DNA of 64,000 nucleotides. It comes from Pseudomonas sp. G2-4. GTDB taxonomy: Bacteria; Pseudomonadota; Gammaproteobacteria; Pseudomonadales; Pseudomonadaceae. Positions 51,172 through 59,756 of this stretch are shown in pieces. The notes beneath the pieces are model-generated. The model was not told the origin of the DNA. It searched no databases and was given only the letters and a program-made list of their open reading frames with translations. Location: contig NZ_CP125957.1 in the NCBI RefSeq assembly GCF_030064125.1, positions 3,720,001-3,784,000 on the forward strand. Direction: 5' to 3'. The number at the start of each line of letters is the position of its first letter. Within the stretch, counting starts at the first letter, position 1. A program made the translations under genes and the position numbers.

Positions 51172-52293
51172 ATGGACCCGATCACCGCCGCGACTCATAC
51201 CGACCCCTATCCTTACTACGCGAGCTTGCAGGCCCGTGGCGGGATGACCTTCGACCCGCAACTGAACCTGTGGATCGCCTGCAGTGCCGAGGCGGTATGC
51301 GCCGTGCTGCGTCATCCCGACTGCCATGTGCGTCCGGCCCACGAGCCTGTGCCCAGGGCCATCGCCGATGGCCCGGCCGGTCGGGTGTTCGGGCGCCTGA
51401 TGCGGATGAACGAAGGTGAACGGCAGCGTTGCCCGCGAGCGGCGATTGCGCCGGTGTTGCAGGACATCGATCCACAACAGATCGAAGCCCTGGTCAGGGC
51501 ACGCTTTCTCAGGAACGGTGCCGAAGGCTTGCACCACGCCCAGTTCATCGGACCGGCCAGTGTGGTGGCGGCGTTGCTGGGCTTCAATCCGGCGGACAGT
51601 CGCCTGATCAGCGAATTGACGGGGGATTTCGTCGCCGGCCTGTCGTCCCTGAGCGATGCGACGCAACTGGACGCGGCACACCGGGCCTCCGAGCAACTGG
51701 CAACGTTTTTCCAGGAGCGGATCGAGGCGCAGGACAACCCTTGGTTGGCACGCATTTGCCAGGGTTTCAATGGCCTCGACCAGGACGGCCTGATCGCCAA
51801 CCTGATCGGCCTGCTCTCGCAAACCTATGAAGCCACGGCAGGCCTGATCGGCAACGCGTTGCTGGCGCTGATCCGCGATCCGGCGTTGCACCAGGTGCTT
51901 GGGATCGATCCCACCCAGATCGGTTCGTTACTGGCCGAAGTCCAGCGCTTGGACCCCAGCGTGCAGAACACCCGCCGCTTCGTCACAGCGCCCTGCGACA
52001 TCCTCGGCACCACGCTGAAACCCGGGGAGGTCATCCTGCTGGTGCTGGCCTCGGCAAACCGCGATCCGCAGCTCAACCCGCAACCGGACGTCATGCTGCT
52101 GGAGCGTGCGAACCGCCGCAGTTTCAGCTTTGGTACCGGGCGCCATGAATGCCCGGGGCAAACCCTGGCACTGGGCATCGCCCACGCCACGCTGGGTGCG
52201 ATTCTGGCGCGAGAACTGCCGCTGGATCAGTTGGCCTGGCGCTACCGCCCCTCTCTTAATGGACGTGTCCCGCTGTTCAGCGACCGGGCATGA
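51172..52293 (+). CDS. Cytochrome P450 with unusual I-helix
   Basis: A 373-residue soluble bacterial P450. The heme loop FGTGRHECPG has Cys327; the K-helix EVQR is at 256-259, paired with a later Arg. In the I-helix the usual AGxET/DT is QTYEAT (217-222): the acid Glu220 is kept but the adjacent catalytic Thr is Ala221. That suggests altered oxygen activation. The ATG at 51172 is preferred because the earlier one (51115) lacks a Shine-Dalgarno and leaves only 25 bases for the divergent promoter. Redox partners are not nearby. Substrate unknown. Confidence 0.85.
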   Translation: MDPITAATHTDPYPYYASLQARGGMTFDPQLNLWIACSAEAVCAVLRHPDCHVRPAHEPVPRAIADGPAGRVFGRLMRMNEGERQRCPRAAIAPVLQDIDPQQIEALVRARFLRNGAEGLHHAQFIGPASVVAALLGFNPADSRLISELTGDFVAGLSSLSDATQLDAAHRASEQLATFFQERIEAQDNPWLARICQGFNGLDQDGLIANLIGLLSQTYEATAGLIGNALLALIRDPALHQVLGIDPTQIGSLLAEVQRLDPSVQNTRRFVTAPCDILGTTLKPGEVILLVLASANRDPQLNPQPDVMLLERANRRSFSFGTGRHECPGQTLALGIAHATLGAILARELPLDQLAWRYRPSLNGRVPLFSDRA

Positions 52294-52306
52294 GCGAAAG
52301 CCCGCT

Positions 52307-52648
52307 TCAATCGTCCCGGGTCAGCACTTCCAGCAACTCGATTTCAAAGATGAGGTTGGCGTTGGGCTTGATGTGGGCGCCCATGGACCGTTCACCATAA
52401 GCCAGGTGAGCCGGCACCAGTAGCTTGCGCTTACCGCCGACTTTCATGCCCATCAGGCCCTGATCCCAGCCCTTGATGACGCGACCGGTGCCGATCACGC
52501 ACTGGAAGGGTTTGCCGCGGCTGTAGGAGGAATCGAATTCTGTGCCGTCTTCCAGCGTACCGCGATATTGAGTGGTGATCAGCGCACCTTTGACTACGCT
52601 TTTGCCGTCGCCTTGTTCCAGGTCGATGATGTGCAGTTCTTCGTTCAT
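52307..52648 (-). CDS. FKBP-type peptidyl-prolyl isomerase
   Basis: A 113-residue single FKBP domain, cytoplasmic by its lack of a signal peptide. It has FDSSYSRGKPFQCVIGTGRVI, KGWDQGLMGMKVGGKRKLLV, PAHLAYGERS and the final LIFEIELLEV, the usual active-site pattern. It assists folding by proline isomerisation. It ends 13 bases from the P450 end, convergently. Confidence 0.9.
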   Translation of the reverse strand: MNEELHIIDLEQGDGKSVVKGALITTQYRGTLEDGTEFDSSYSRGKPFQCVIGTGRVIKGWDQGLMGMKVGGKRKLLVPAHLAYGERSMGAHIKPNANLIFEIELLEVLTRDD

Positions 52649-52712
52649 GAGGGCGTTCCCGAGTGATCCAAGTCGCGGGTTTTCTCAGAAATAGGCGAGC
52701 CTGGCAAATTTT

Positions 52713-52843
52713 TGTGGCGAGGGAGCTTGCTCCCGCCGGGTTGCGCAGCAATCCCGACAGGTTGGGTGCGATCTGCCTGGCACATCGAGGGGCAAGGTTT
52801 TGGGGCTGCTTCGCAGCCCAGCGGGAGCAAGCTCCCTCGCCAC
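52713..52843. repeat. REP pair, GTGGCGAGGGAGC family
   Basis: Inverted units in the divergent gap between the FKBP gene and the protease gene. Confidence 0.85.
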
Positions 52844-52960
52844 GGTTTCGTGCATGACTGAGCGACTGGGTCGGCCACACAAACCCGCCCCCTAGGGAAC
52901 CGCAGCGGCCACTTCGGTTCTCATGGGTATCGGCCCTGCATTTCAGATAAGGATTTTCTG

Positions 52961-54022
52961 ATGACTGACTTTCGCCCGCTCAACAGTTTCATTCCTCCAT
53001 ACATCCTCAACCGCATCATCGCCCACGGTACCGAACAGCAACGTTCCAGTGCCCTCGGCACACTGACCCACGTGCGCAGCCTGCGACACAACCCCGGTCC
53101 GCCGCACAACCCTCCCGCCACCGCGAAGCTGCCCAAGCCAGGCAAGGCCGGGCAGCCACAGCGCAGTGTGCATGATGCCCAAAACACCATGGAACTGCCC
53201 GGGCAACCGGTACGCCTGGAAGGTCAATCGGCCAGCGGTGATCCGGCTGTGGACGAGGCCTACGATGCCCTTGGTGCGACCTATGATTTTTTCTGGAAAA
53301 TCCTCGGTCGTGATTCCATCGACAACAAAGGCTTCGCCCTGGTCGGCAGCGTGCATTATGGCCAGGGTTACGAAAACGCGTTCTGGAACGGCGCGCAGAT
53401 GGTGTTTGGCGACGGCGATGGCGAAATCTTCCAGCGCTTCACCCGCTCCCTGGATGTCGTCGCCCACGAACTGGCCCATGGCGTCACCGAAAGCGAAGCC
53501 GGGTTGATCTACGCCAATCAGTCCGGGGCTTTGAACGAGTCGATCTCCGATGTGTTCGGCGTGCTGGTCAAGCAGTTCGTGCTCGAACAGACCGCCGACC
53601 AGGCCGACTGGCTGATCGGCGCCGACCTGCTCACCGACAAGATCAACGGCGACGGCCTGCGCAGCATGTCCAACCCCGGCACGGCCTACGATGACCCGAT
53701 GTTGGGTAAAGACCCGCAACCGGCCCACATGCGCGAATTCGTCATCACTCGCGAAGACAACGGCGGTGTGCACATCAATTCCGGCATCCCCAACCGGGCC
53801 TTTTATCTGGTGGCTACGACCTTGGGCGGATTTGCCTGGGAAAAGGCCGGCCGGATCTGGTATGACACCTTGTGCGACCGAAAACTGGCCAACGACGCGT
53901 CCTTCAGCGCTTTTGCCCGCCTGACCGTCGAGCACGCCCGCCAGCGTTTCGGCGAACGGGAGGTGCAAGCGGTGCAGGATGGCTGGGCCCGGGTCGGCGT
54001 CGACCTGACAGAGGAAAGCTGA
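52961..54022 (+). CDS. Protealysin-like M4 metalloprotease
   Basis: A 353-residue thermolysin-family protease with a short propeptide (FIPPYILNRIIAHG, about residues 1-55), the protealysin pattern. Zinc ligands are His169 and His173 (HELAH, catalytic Glu170) and Glu193 (NESISD). The late GVHINSGIPNRAFY includes the proton-donor His. No Sec signal is seen, as in protealysin, which is made in the cytoplasm and activated by propeptide removal. It overlaps the emfourin-like gene by one base. Confidence 0.9.
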   Translation: MTDFRPLNSFIPPYILNRIIAHGTEQQRSSALGTLTHVRSLRHNPGPPHNPPATAKLPKPGKAGQPQRSVHDAQNTMELPGQPVRLEGQSASGDPAVDEAYDALGATYDFFWKILGRDSIDNKGFALVGSVHYGQGYENAFWNGAQMVFGDGDGEIFQRFTRSLDVVAHELAHGVTESEAGLIYANQSGALNESISDVFGVLVKQFVLEQTADQADWLIGADLLTDKINGDGLRSMSNPGTAYDDPMLGKDPQPAHMREFVITREDNGGVHINSGIPNRAFYLVATTLGGFAWEKAGRIWYDTLCDRKLANDASFSAFARLTVEHARQRFGEREVQAVQDGWARVGVDLTEES

Positions 54023-54345
54023 TGAAAACCCTTCCAGACCTCGACGACAAAGCCGTGGTGAGGCTATCACGCCAGGGTGGCGTGGCGGCCATCCATGCCT
54101 TGACCCGGCCCCGGGAAATCGAGTTTGCCCAGTGCGACCTCGACCAGCGCACCCGCATCTGCTCGGTATTGGAAGGCTGCCTGCCGCTCACCTCATCCAC
54201 ACCAGGGCGGGGCGACCAGCGCTTTTTCCAGATCGAGGTCCGCTACCGCGCCAACGATCAGGATGACGAGATGGTGCTACAGGTGCCTGAGGACCAGGCA
54301 CCTGGCGAGCTGGTGCATTTGTGGGATAAGGGCGAAGTGCTCTAG
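54022..54345 (+). CDS. Emfourin-like protealysin inhibitor
   Basis: A 107-residue protein, translationally coupled by TGATG to the protease. It starts MKTLPDLDDKAVVRLSRQGG and has IHALTRPREIEFAQCDLD, CLPLTSSTPGRGDQRFFQIEV and a late EMVLQVPEDQAPGELVHLW. Location and length match emfourin, the tight protealysin inhibitor found in Serratia-type operons. It probably holds the protease inactive inside the cell. Confidence 0.78.
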   Translation: MKTLPDLDDKAVVRLSRQGGVAAIHALTRPREIEFAQCDLDQRTRICSVLEGCLPLTSSTPGRGDQRFFQIEVRYRANDQDDEMVLQVPEDQAPGELVHLWDKGEVL

Positions 54346-54650
54346 CGTGTGGCCGGAACAATCTTGACGATTGCGCCGGACACGGTTTCGATCAGCAAGT
54401 ATTTGTCGTCGATATGCACCCATTGCTGCTCTTTAGTCGGCTGCTCGAGCTTTTTCTGTTTCCAGTCTTTCATGGCTCTGTCCGTGCGCTGGTAGTCCGC
54501 CGGTACCCGGTCGTTCTCCACCAGCCTGCGGCCATTGCTTGGCGAATGCTCCAGGGCATCCCCGGTTTTCTCGACGGCTTGCGCGACAGGCCCAAGGGCT
54601 GTGAGACCGGCAATCAGGACAAGGCTGGCGATCAGGGTGGGTTTGCGCAT
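54342..54650 (-). CDS. RcnB-like small periplasmic protein
   Basis: A 102-residue protein with a Sec signal (cut after PVAQA, residue 25). The mature part carries WKQKKLEQPTKEQQWVHI, DKYLLIETVSGAIVKIV, resembling the C-terminal YLL-x-x-x-G-x-I-x-x-I end of RcnB proteins, which in Escherichia coli affect Ni/Co homeostasis. Metal binding here is not evident. Its stop overlaps the emfourin-like gene end by four bases, convergently. Confidence 0.7.
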   Translation of the reverse strand: MRKPTLIASLVLIAGLTALGPVAQAVEKTGDALEHSPSNGRRLVENDRVPADYQRTDRAMKDWKQKKLEQPTKEQQWVHIDDKYLLIETVSGAIVKIVPATR

Positions 54651-54723
54651 AGAAAAACTCCAGTTATTCGAGGGACTGAAGCTGGGACTTCAGCGGCGGC
54701 GAATCATTCCGTTGACTGTAGTC

Positions 54724-54854
54724 GTGGCGAGGGAGCTTGCTCCCGCTGGGCTGCGCAGCAGCCCCAACCCAGGCGACGCGGTCCTTCAGTGATACCGCAT
54801 TCACCGGGGGTTACGACTGCTGCGCAGCCGAGCGGGAGCAAGCTCCCTCGCCAC
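54724..54854. repeat. REP pair, GTGGCGAGGGAGC family
   Basis: Inverted units directly before the alkC promoter; the right end is five bases from a TATAAT. Confidence 0.85.
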
Positions 54855-54858
54855 GGGA

Positions 54859-54864
54859 TATAAT
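54859..54864 (+). promoter_or_regulatory. Candidate -10 element of alkC
   Basis: TATAAT lies 13 bases before the ATG at 54877 and right after the REP pair. The matching -35 position falls inside the REP. A start near 54871 would give an almost leaderless message, or a 20-base leader for the ATG at 54892. Confidence 0.4.
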
Positions 54865-54876
54865 GACAAGCCTTGG

Positions 54877-55995
54877 ATGACGGATCCCACCATGACGACC
54901 CCGACCACTGCCTCCCCTGCCCTGAAGGAAATTTTCAACGCCGCACGCCTGGAACACATCGCCGGCGAAATGAGCGCGGTGTATCCAGCCTTCGACGCCA
55001 AGGCTTTTCTGCGCATGGCCAACGACGGGTTGGCCGAGTTGTCGGTGATGCAGCGCATGGCCCGGGTCAGCGAGTGCCTGCATGCCATGTTGCCCTTGAG
55101 CTATGAAGCCTCATTGGACGTGCTACGCGATCTGGCCCCGCGCCTGAACAGCATGTTCGTCAGCATGTTCCTGCCGCACTATGTGGCGGCTTACGGCCGG
55201 CACTGCTTCGACCTGTCCATGGACGCGCTCAAGTACTTCACCCAATTTGGCTCTTCGGAGTTCGCGGTCCGGCACTTCCTGCGCGACGATCTGGCGCGCA
55301 CCCTCAACGTCATGCATGACTGGGCGCTGGATGCCAACGAGCACGTCCGCCGCCTGGCCAGCGAAGGCAGCCGACCGCGCTTGCCGTGGTCGTTCCACTT
55401 GGAGCCGATCCAGGCCAACCCCGAGCTCGCCGCCGCGATCCTAGAGGCGCTCAAAGCCGACAACAGCCTCTATGTGCGCAAGTCCGTGGCCAATCATCTC
55501 AACGACATTACCAAGCAGCATCCCGACTGGGTGCTGGACCGGATCGAAAACTGGCCCTTGCAAGAGCGTCACACCGCCTGGATCGCCCGGCATGCGTTGC
55601 GCAGCCTGATCAAACAAGGCAACCCGCGGGCGCTGGCCGTCATCGGGGTGGCCGGCAAGGCGCAGGTCGACGTCCTGGAGCTGAAGGTCACGCCGGCGGT
55701 CATTCGCCTGGGGGAACAGATCACGCTGTCCTTCAAGGTGCAATCAACCCTCGAGCAGAGCCAGCGCCTGGTGATCGATTACGCCATCGACTACGTGAAA
55801 GCCTCCGGCGGCACGGCAGCCAAAGTCTTCAAGCTCAAGACCTTCGACCTGCCCGCCCTGGGTTGCGCCACCCTCAGCCGCGCCCAACACATTCGCGAGC
55901 TGACCACCCGCCGGCACTATGCGGGCCGGCATGCGGTGCATTTGTTGGTCAATGGCGAGCGCCTGGGCAGCACGGCATTCGAGATCCTGCCTTGA
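54877..55995 (+). CDS. alkC: AlkC-type DNA glycosylase with C-terminal Ig-like domain
   Basis: A 372-residue protein. Residues up to about 260 are helical HEAT-like repeats typical of the AlkC/AlkD superfamily (LPHYVAAYGRHCFD, HFLRDDLARTLNVMHDWA, DNSLYVRKSVANHLNDI, RHALRSLIKQGNPRAL). The rest is beta-rich (ITLSFKVQSTLEQSQRLVIDYAIDYV), an Ig-like domain known in the Pseudomonas AlkC form. The enzyme removes alkylated bases such as 3-methyladenine and 3-methylcytosine without flipping them. The ATG at 54892 is an alternative start. Its neighbours do not suggest an operon. Confidence 0.83.
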   Translation: MTDPTMTTPTTASPALKEIFNAARLEHIAGEMSAVYPAFDAKAFLRMANDGLAELSVMQRMARVSECLHAMLPLSYEASLDVLRDLAPRLNSMFVSMFLPHYVAAYGRHCFDLSMDALKYFTQFGSSEFAVRHFLRDDLARTLNVMHDWALDANEHVRRLASEGSRPRLPWSFHLEPIQANPELAAAILEALKADNSLYVRKSVANHLNDITKQHPDWVLDRIENWPLQERHTAWIARHALRSLIKQGNPRALAVIGVAGKAQVDVLELKVTPAVIRLGEQITLSFKVQSTLEQSQRLVIDYAIDYVKASGGTAAKVFKLKTFDLPALGCATLSRAQHIRELTTRRHYAGRHAVHLLVNGERLGSTAFEILP

Positions 55996-56001
55996 AGCCA
56001 C

Positions 56002-58080
56002 TCAGGCCATCGCCACGCGTTGCGCCTGACGGATGTCATGGATGAAACGCTCGGCCGGCAGCGGATGGCCCAGCAGGTAGCCCTGCAACGAGTCGCAGCC
56101 CAACTTCGTCAGGAAACTCTGCTGCACATTGGTTTCCACGCCTTCGGCAACGATCCGCAGGCCCAGGGCCTGGCCGAGGGCAACGATGGCGGAGACGATC
56201 GCCGCGTCATCGCTGTCATGCTCCAAGTCGCGCACGAAGCCTCGATCGATCTTCAGCTCGTTGGCCGGCAGGCGCTTGAGGTACATCAGGCTCGAATAGC
56301 CGGTACCAAAATCATCGATGGACAAATCCACGCCCATGTCCGAGAGCTGCTGCAGCACCGTCATGCTCGCGTCCGCATCGCTCATGGCGGTGGTTTCAGT
56401 GATTTCCAGGGTCAGGCTGTTGGCCGGCAGCTTATGCGTCTCCAGCGCCTTGGCCACACTCTGCACCAAACCCGTATGGCAAAACTGCAAGGCCGACAGG
56501 TTCACCGCGATGCGCCAGTCGGTATAGCCGAGCACATACCATTCACGCATCTGGCGGCAGGCCTCGTTCAACACCCATTCGCCGATGGGGATGATCAGCC
56601 CGGTCTTTTCCGCCAGGTCGATGAACGTGTCGGGCATCAGCAGGCCCTGGGTCGGGTGGGTCCAGCGTAACAAAGCCTCGGCGCCGACCGGTCGGCCGTT
56701 GGCGGCATCGAACTTGGGCTGATAGTACAGACTGAATTGCCGCTGCTCGACAGCGATGCGCAAGTCTTGCAGCAACTGCAATTGCTTGCGCGCGTTGCTG
56801 TTCATCGACGCATCGAAAAAGCTGTAGCCGTTTTTGCCTGCACCTTTGGCGTGGTACATCGCCGCGTCAGCATTCATCAGCAGTTCTTCAGCGCCTTGGC
56901 CGTTGCCGGGATAAAGCGCAATGCCGATGCTGGCGGAGATCTGCAAGTCGTGTTCGGCAACCCGGAAGGTACGGCCGATCAGCCCGACCTGGCGCGCCGC
57001 CAGGCGCAGGGCATCGTCCGGTTCGGCCAACTGCACCAGCAGCACGAACTCATCACCGCCGATCCGCGCCAGGGTGTCCTGGCTGCGCAGGTCTTCCCGC
57101 AGCCGCAGGGCCACGTCCCGCAACAACAAATCACCCATATGGTGCCCAAAGGCATCGTTGACCGGTTTGAAGCCATCCAGGTCGATGAACATCAAGGCGA
57201 AACAACCACCCTGCTCCTGCACCCGATGCATGGCCTGGTCGATACGATCAGCCAGCAGCACGCGGTTGGGCAACTCGGTGAGGGGGTCGTGCAGGGCCAA
57301 CTGGGTCAGTTCCCGGTTGGCCAGGGTCAGCGATTGAGCCAGTTCCGCAGTACGGGCTTCCAGGCGCGCGTCGAGAATCGACGTCAGCAGGGCAATGGCC
57401 AGCACCGCCAGGGTGGTGATCAGCACCAGATTATCCAGGCCCTTGCCACTCAAGCCGTCCAAGGACCCGCAAAAACTGCCCTCGCTGAACTGCGCGCTGG
57501 CCATGCCGGTGTAATGCATACCGACAATGGCGATGCCCATCACCACCGCAGCCCCAGCACGGGCCAGGCGCACGTGAGGGGAGTTCTGGCGCAGGCGAAA
57601 GGCAATCCACAGCGCTGCCGCAGAAGCCCCGACGGCAATGACCAGCGAAGCCCCGAATAACGTCGGGGCGTAATCGATGCCCGGTTGCATCCGCAGCGCG
57701 GCCATACCGGTGTAATGCATGGCACTGATGCCGGCGCCCATGATCAGCGCGCCGAAAGCCAGCTGCCACGCCGGCAACCTCGGCTGGCTGGCCAGCCACA
57801 AGGCAAAACCGCAGGAAAGAATGGCAATCAGCAGCGACAGCGCGGTAATCGAAACATCGTAACCAAGCTCTATCGGCAAGGTGAACGCGAGCATGCCGAT
57901 GAAATGCATGGACCAGACGCCCACGCCCATCGCCAAAGCGCCCCCCGCCATCCACAGATGGGCCGCACGTCCGTGGGTGGTGGCGATACGCCCGACCAGG
58001 TCCAGCGCCGTGTAGGACGCCAGTACCGCAACAAACAGGGAAATCGAAACAAGGGCGGGGGAATAACTGCCGATGAGCAT
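56002..58080 (-). CDS. MHYT-GGDEF-EAL membrane signalling protein
   Basis: A 692-residue protein. The first 240 residues are an MHYT membrane sensor with three repeats (MHFIGM, MHYTGM, MHYTGM) spread over about seven helices, thought to sense oxygen, CO or NO through copper. The GGDEF domain has an intact IGGDEF, and the EAL domain has GAEALLRW and DDFGTGYSSLMYLK, so it may make or break c-di-GMP. The ATG at 58080 follows GAG by nine bases; earlier codons are outside this. It ends convergently six bases from alkC. Confidence 0.92.
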   Translation of the reverse strand: MLIGSYSPALVSISLFVAVLASYTALDLVGRIATTHGRAAHLWMAGGALAMGVGVWSMHFIGMLAFTLPIELGYDVSITALSLLIAILSCGFALWLASQPRLPAWQLAFGALIMGAGISAMHYTGMAALRMQPGIDYAPTLFGASLVIAVGASAAALWIAFRLRQNSPHVRLARAGAAVVMGIAIVGMHYTGMASAQFSEGSFCGSLDGLSGKGLDNLVLITTLAVLAIALLTSILDARLEARTAELAQSLTLANRELTQLALHDPLTELPNRVLLADRIDQAMHRVQEQGGCFALMFIDLDGFKPVNDAFGHHMGDLLLRDVALRLREDLRSQDTLARIGGDEFVLLVQLAEPDDALRLAARQVGLIGRTFRVAEHDLQISASIGIALYPGNGQGAEELLMNADAAMYHAKGAGKNGYSFFDASMNSNARKQLQLLQDLRIAVEQRQFSLYYQPKFDAANGRPVGAEALLRWTHPTQGLLMPDTFIDLAEKTGLIIPIGEWVLNEACRQMREWYVLGYTDWRIAVNLSALQFCHTGLVQSVAKALETHKLPANSLTLEITETTAMSDADASMTVLQQLSDMGVDLSIDDFGTGYSSLMYLKRLPANELKIDRGFVRDLEHDSDDAAIVSAIVALGQALGLRIVAEGVETNVQQSFLTKLGCDSLQGYLLGHPLPAERFIHDIRQAQRVAMA

Positions 58081-58391
58081 GGTTTTTTTCTCGTGACTAC
58101 AAAGCCGAACTGCTTCCATGCCCGGTTGGAGGCTGGCGATTGTACGCAATCGGATCGCCGACGCATCGACCAAATATCAAAAAGCCATCAAACCTGGAAT
58201 GTTTTCGACGAAAGACATTTTGCCTACCCTTTTGAAGACAATCTTGGATCCACAAACCCGCCTCAATCCCCGCTCTGGAAGCGGGTTTGCTTGCAAAAGC
58301 GCTGGGTCAGCCTGCAATGAAGTTGGATACAAAAACCTGAGCCCGGGCGGTTCGGCTAATATCGAAGGACCACTTCCAGGAGGATCTATTC
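58081..58391. other. Divergent gap before pncA
   Basis: A 311-base gap with the promoters of the MHYT gene and pncA. I see no gene, REP pair or clear operator; the AGGAGG before pncA is at 58378-58383. Confidence 0.5.
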
Positions 58392-59045
58392 ATGACAGTT
58401 CCCGTCACCCGAGCCATGACCGCTGCCTTACTGGTGATAGACGTACAAAACGACTTCATCCCCGGCGGTCAGTTGGCTGTGCCGGAGGGCGACGAGATTG
58501 TGCCGTTGATCAACCAACTGGGGCGATCGTTCCGGCACGTCATCCTCGCACAGGACTGGCACCCGGCCGGGCATGCCTCGTTTGCCTCCAGCCATCCGGA
58601 CAAGCAACCTTTCAACATCGTGCAATTGCCGTACGGCGAGCAGACACTCTGGCCGGACCACTGCATACAGGGCAGCCAAGGCGCCGCACTGCACCCGGCG
58701 CTGGAACTGCCTCACGCCCAACTGATCATTCGCAAGGGTTGCAACCCGGACATCGACAGTTATTCAGCGTTCATGGAAGCCGACCGCCAGACCCCGACCG
58801 GATTGGCGGGTTACCTGAAGGAGCGCGGCATCGACACGGTGTACGTGGTAGGACTGGCCCTGGATTTTTGCGTGATGTTCACCGCGCTGGATGCGCGAAC
58901 CGCGGGTTTCAATGCGTTTGTGGTGCTCGACGCCTGTCGCGGCATTGATATCGACGGCTCGATGGACAGCGCGATACGGAGGATGCAGGCCGCGGGGGTG
59001 GAATTGATTCAATCGACGGCGATAGCCGGCCGGCTCCTCCAATGA
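58392..59045 (+). CDS. pncA: Nicotinamidase
   Basis: A 217-residue isochorismatase-fold amidase that turns nicotinamide into nicotinate for NAD salvage. The catalytic triad is Asp17 (VIDVQNDF), Lys115 (IIRKGCNPD) and Cys160 (LDFCV). Metal ligands include Asp55, His57 and His90 (QDWHPAGH, WPDHC). AGGAGG eight bases before the ATG sets the start. Confidence 0.92.
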   Translation: MTVPVTRAMTAALLVIDVQNDFIPGGQLAVPEGDEIVPLINQLGRSFRHVILAQDWHPAGHASFASSHPDKQPFNIVQLPYGEQTLWPDHCIQGSQGAALHPALELPHAQLIIRKGCNPDIDSYSAFMEADRQTPTGLAGYLKERGIDTVYVVGLALDFCVMFTALDARTAGFNAFVVLDACRGIDIDGSMDSAIRRMQAAGVELIQSTAIAGRLLQ

Positions 59046-59094
59046 TGGCCTGATGGCTCATACTCGGCGCACCTTTCCCGGACAGTGAGCCTCC

Positions 59095-59736
59095 ATGCCC
59101 TTTCTCGCCCGCACCCACCCCCGTCTTTCCAGCGCCACGGTCCTTGGCCTTGCGGTGGGCATCCTGGCGCCCACGGATTCAATCATCAGCAAAATCCTCA
59201 TTGGCTGGAACATCGGGGTCTGGACCTACCTGGTGCTGATGTCCTGGCTGACCGTGCGGGCCAAGGCGCCCGACGTCAAACGCATCGCCGAAATCGAAGA
59301 CGAAAATGCCGGATTGGTCCTGTTGGTGGTCTGCATCGCGGCCTTGGCCAGTCTGGCAACCATCACCTTTGAACTGGCCGGCAGCCGCGACCTGCAAACC
59401 GCCGACAAGCTGTTGCATTACGGTTTCACGGCCATGACCGTGATCGGTTCATGGTTGCTGATCGGCGTGATTTTCAGCGTTCACTACGCGCGCCTGTATT
59501 ACACCTGGGAAGGCAAGGAGCCGGCCCTGCGGTTTGCCGAAGGGCTGACCACGCCCAACTACTGGGACTTCCTGTATTTCTCTTTCACCATCGGGGTCGC
59601 GGTACAGACCTCGGACGTGGGTGTTGCCACCCGGCAGCTGCGCAAAATCGTGCTGGCGCAGTCGTTGATCGGGTTTGTGTTCAACACGGCGATTCTTGGG
59701 TTCTCGATCAATATTGCGGCGGGGTTGTTTGGGTAA
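59095..59736 (+). CDS. DUF1345 membrane protein
   Basis: A 213-residue protein with about five hydrophobic helices and a central stretch [48 protein letters not shown], which is typical of DUF1345. No function is established. It sits 49 bases after pncA and may be read with it. Confidence 0.82.
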   Translation: MPFLARTHPRLSSATVLGLAVGILAPTDSIISKILIGWNIGVWTYLVLMSWLTVRAKAPDVKRIAEIEDENAGLVLLVVCIAALASLATITFELAGSRDLQTADKLLHYGFTAMTVIGSWLLIGVIFSVHYARLYYTWEGKEPALRFAEGLTTPNYWDFLYFSFTIGVAVQTSDVGVATRQLRKIVLAQSLIGFVFNTAILGFSINIAAGLFG

Positions 59737-59756
59737 GGGGCCATGGGGTGACGGCA

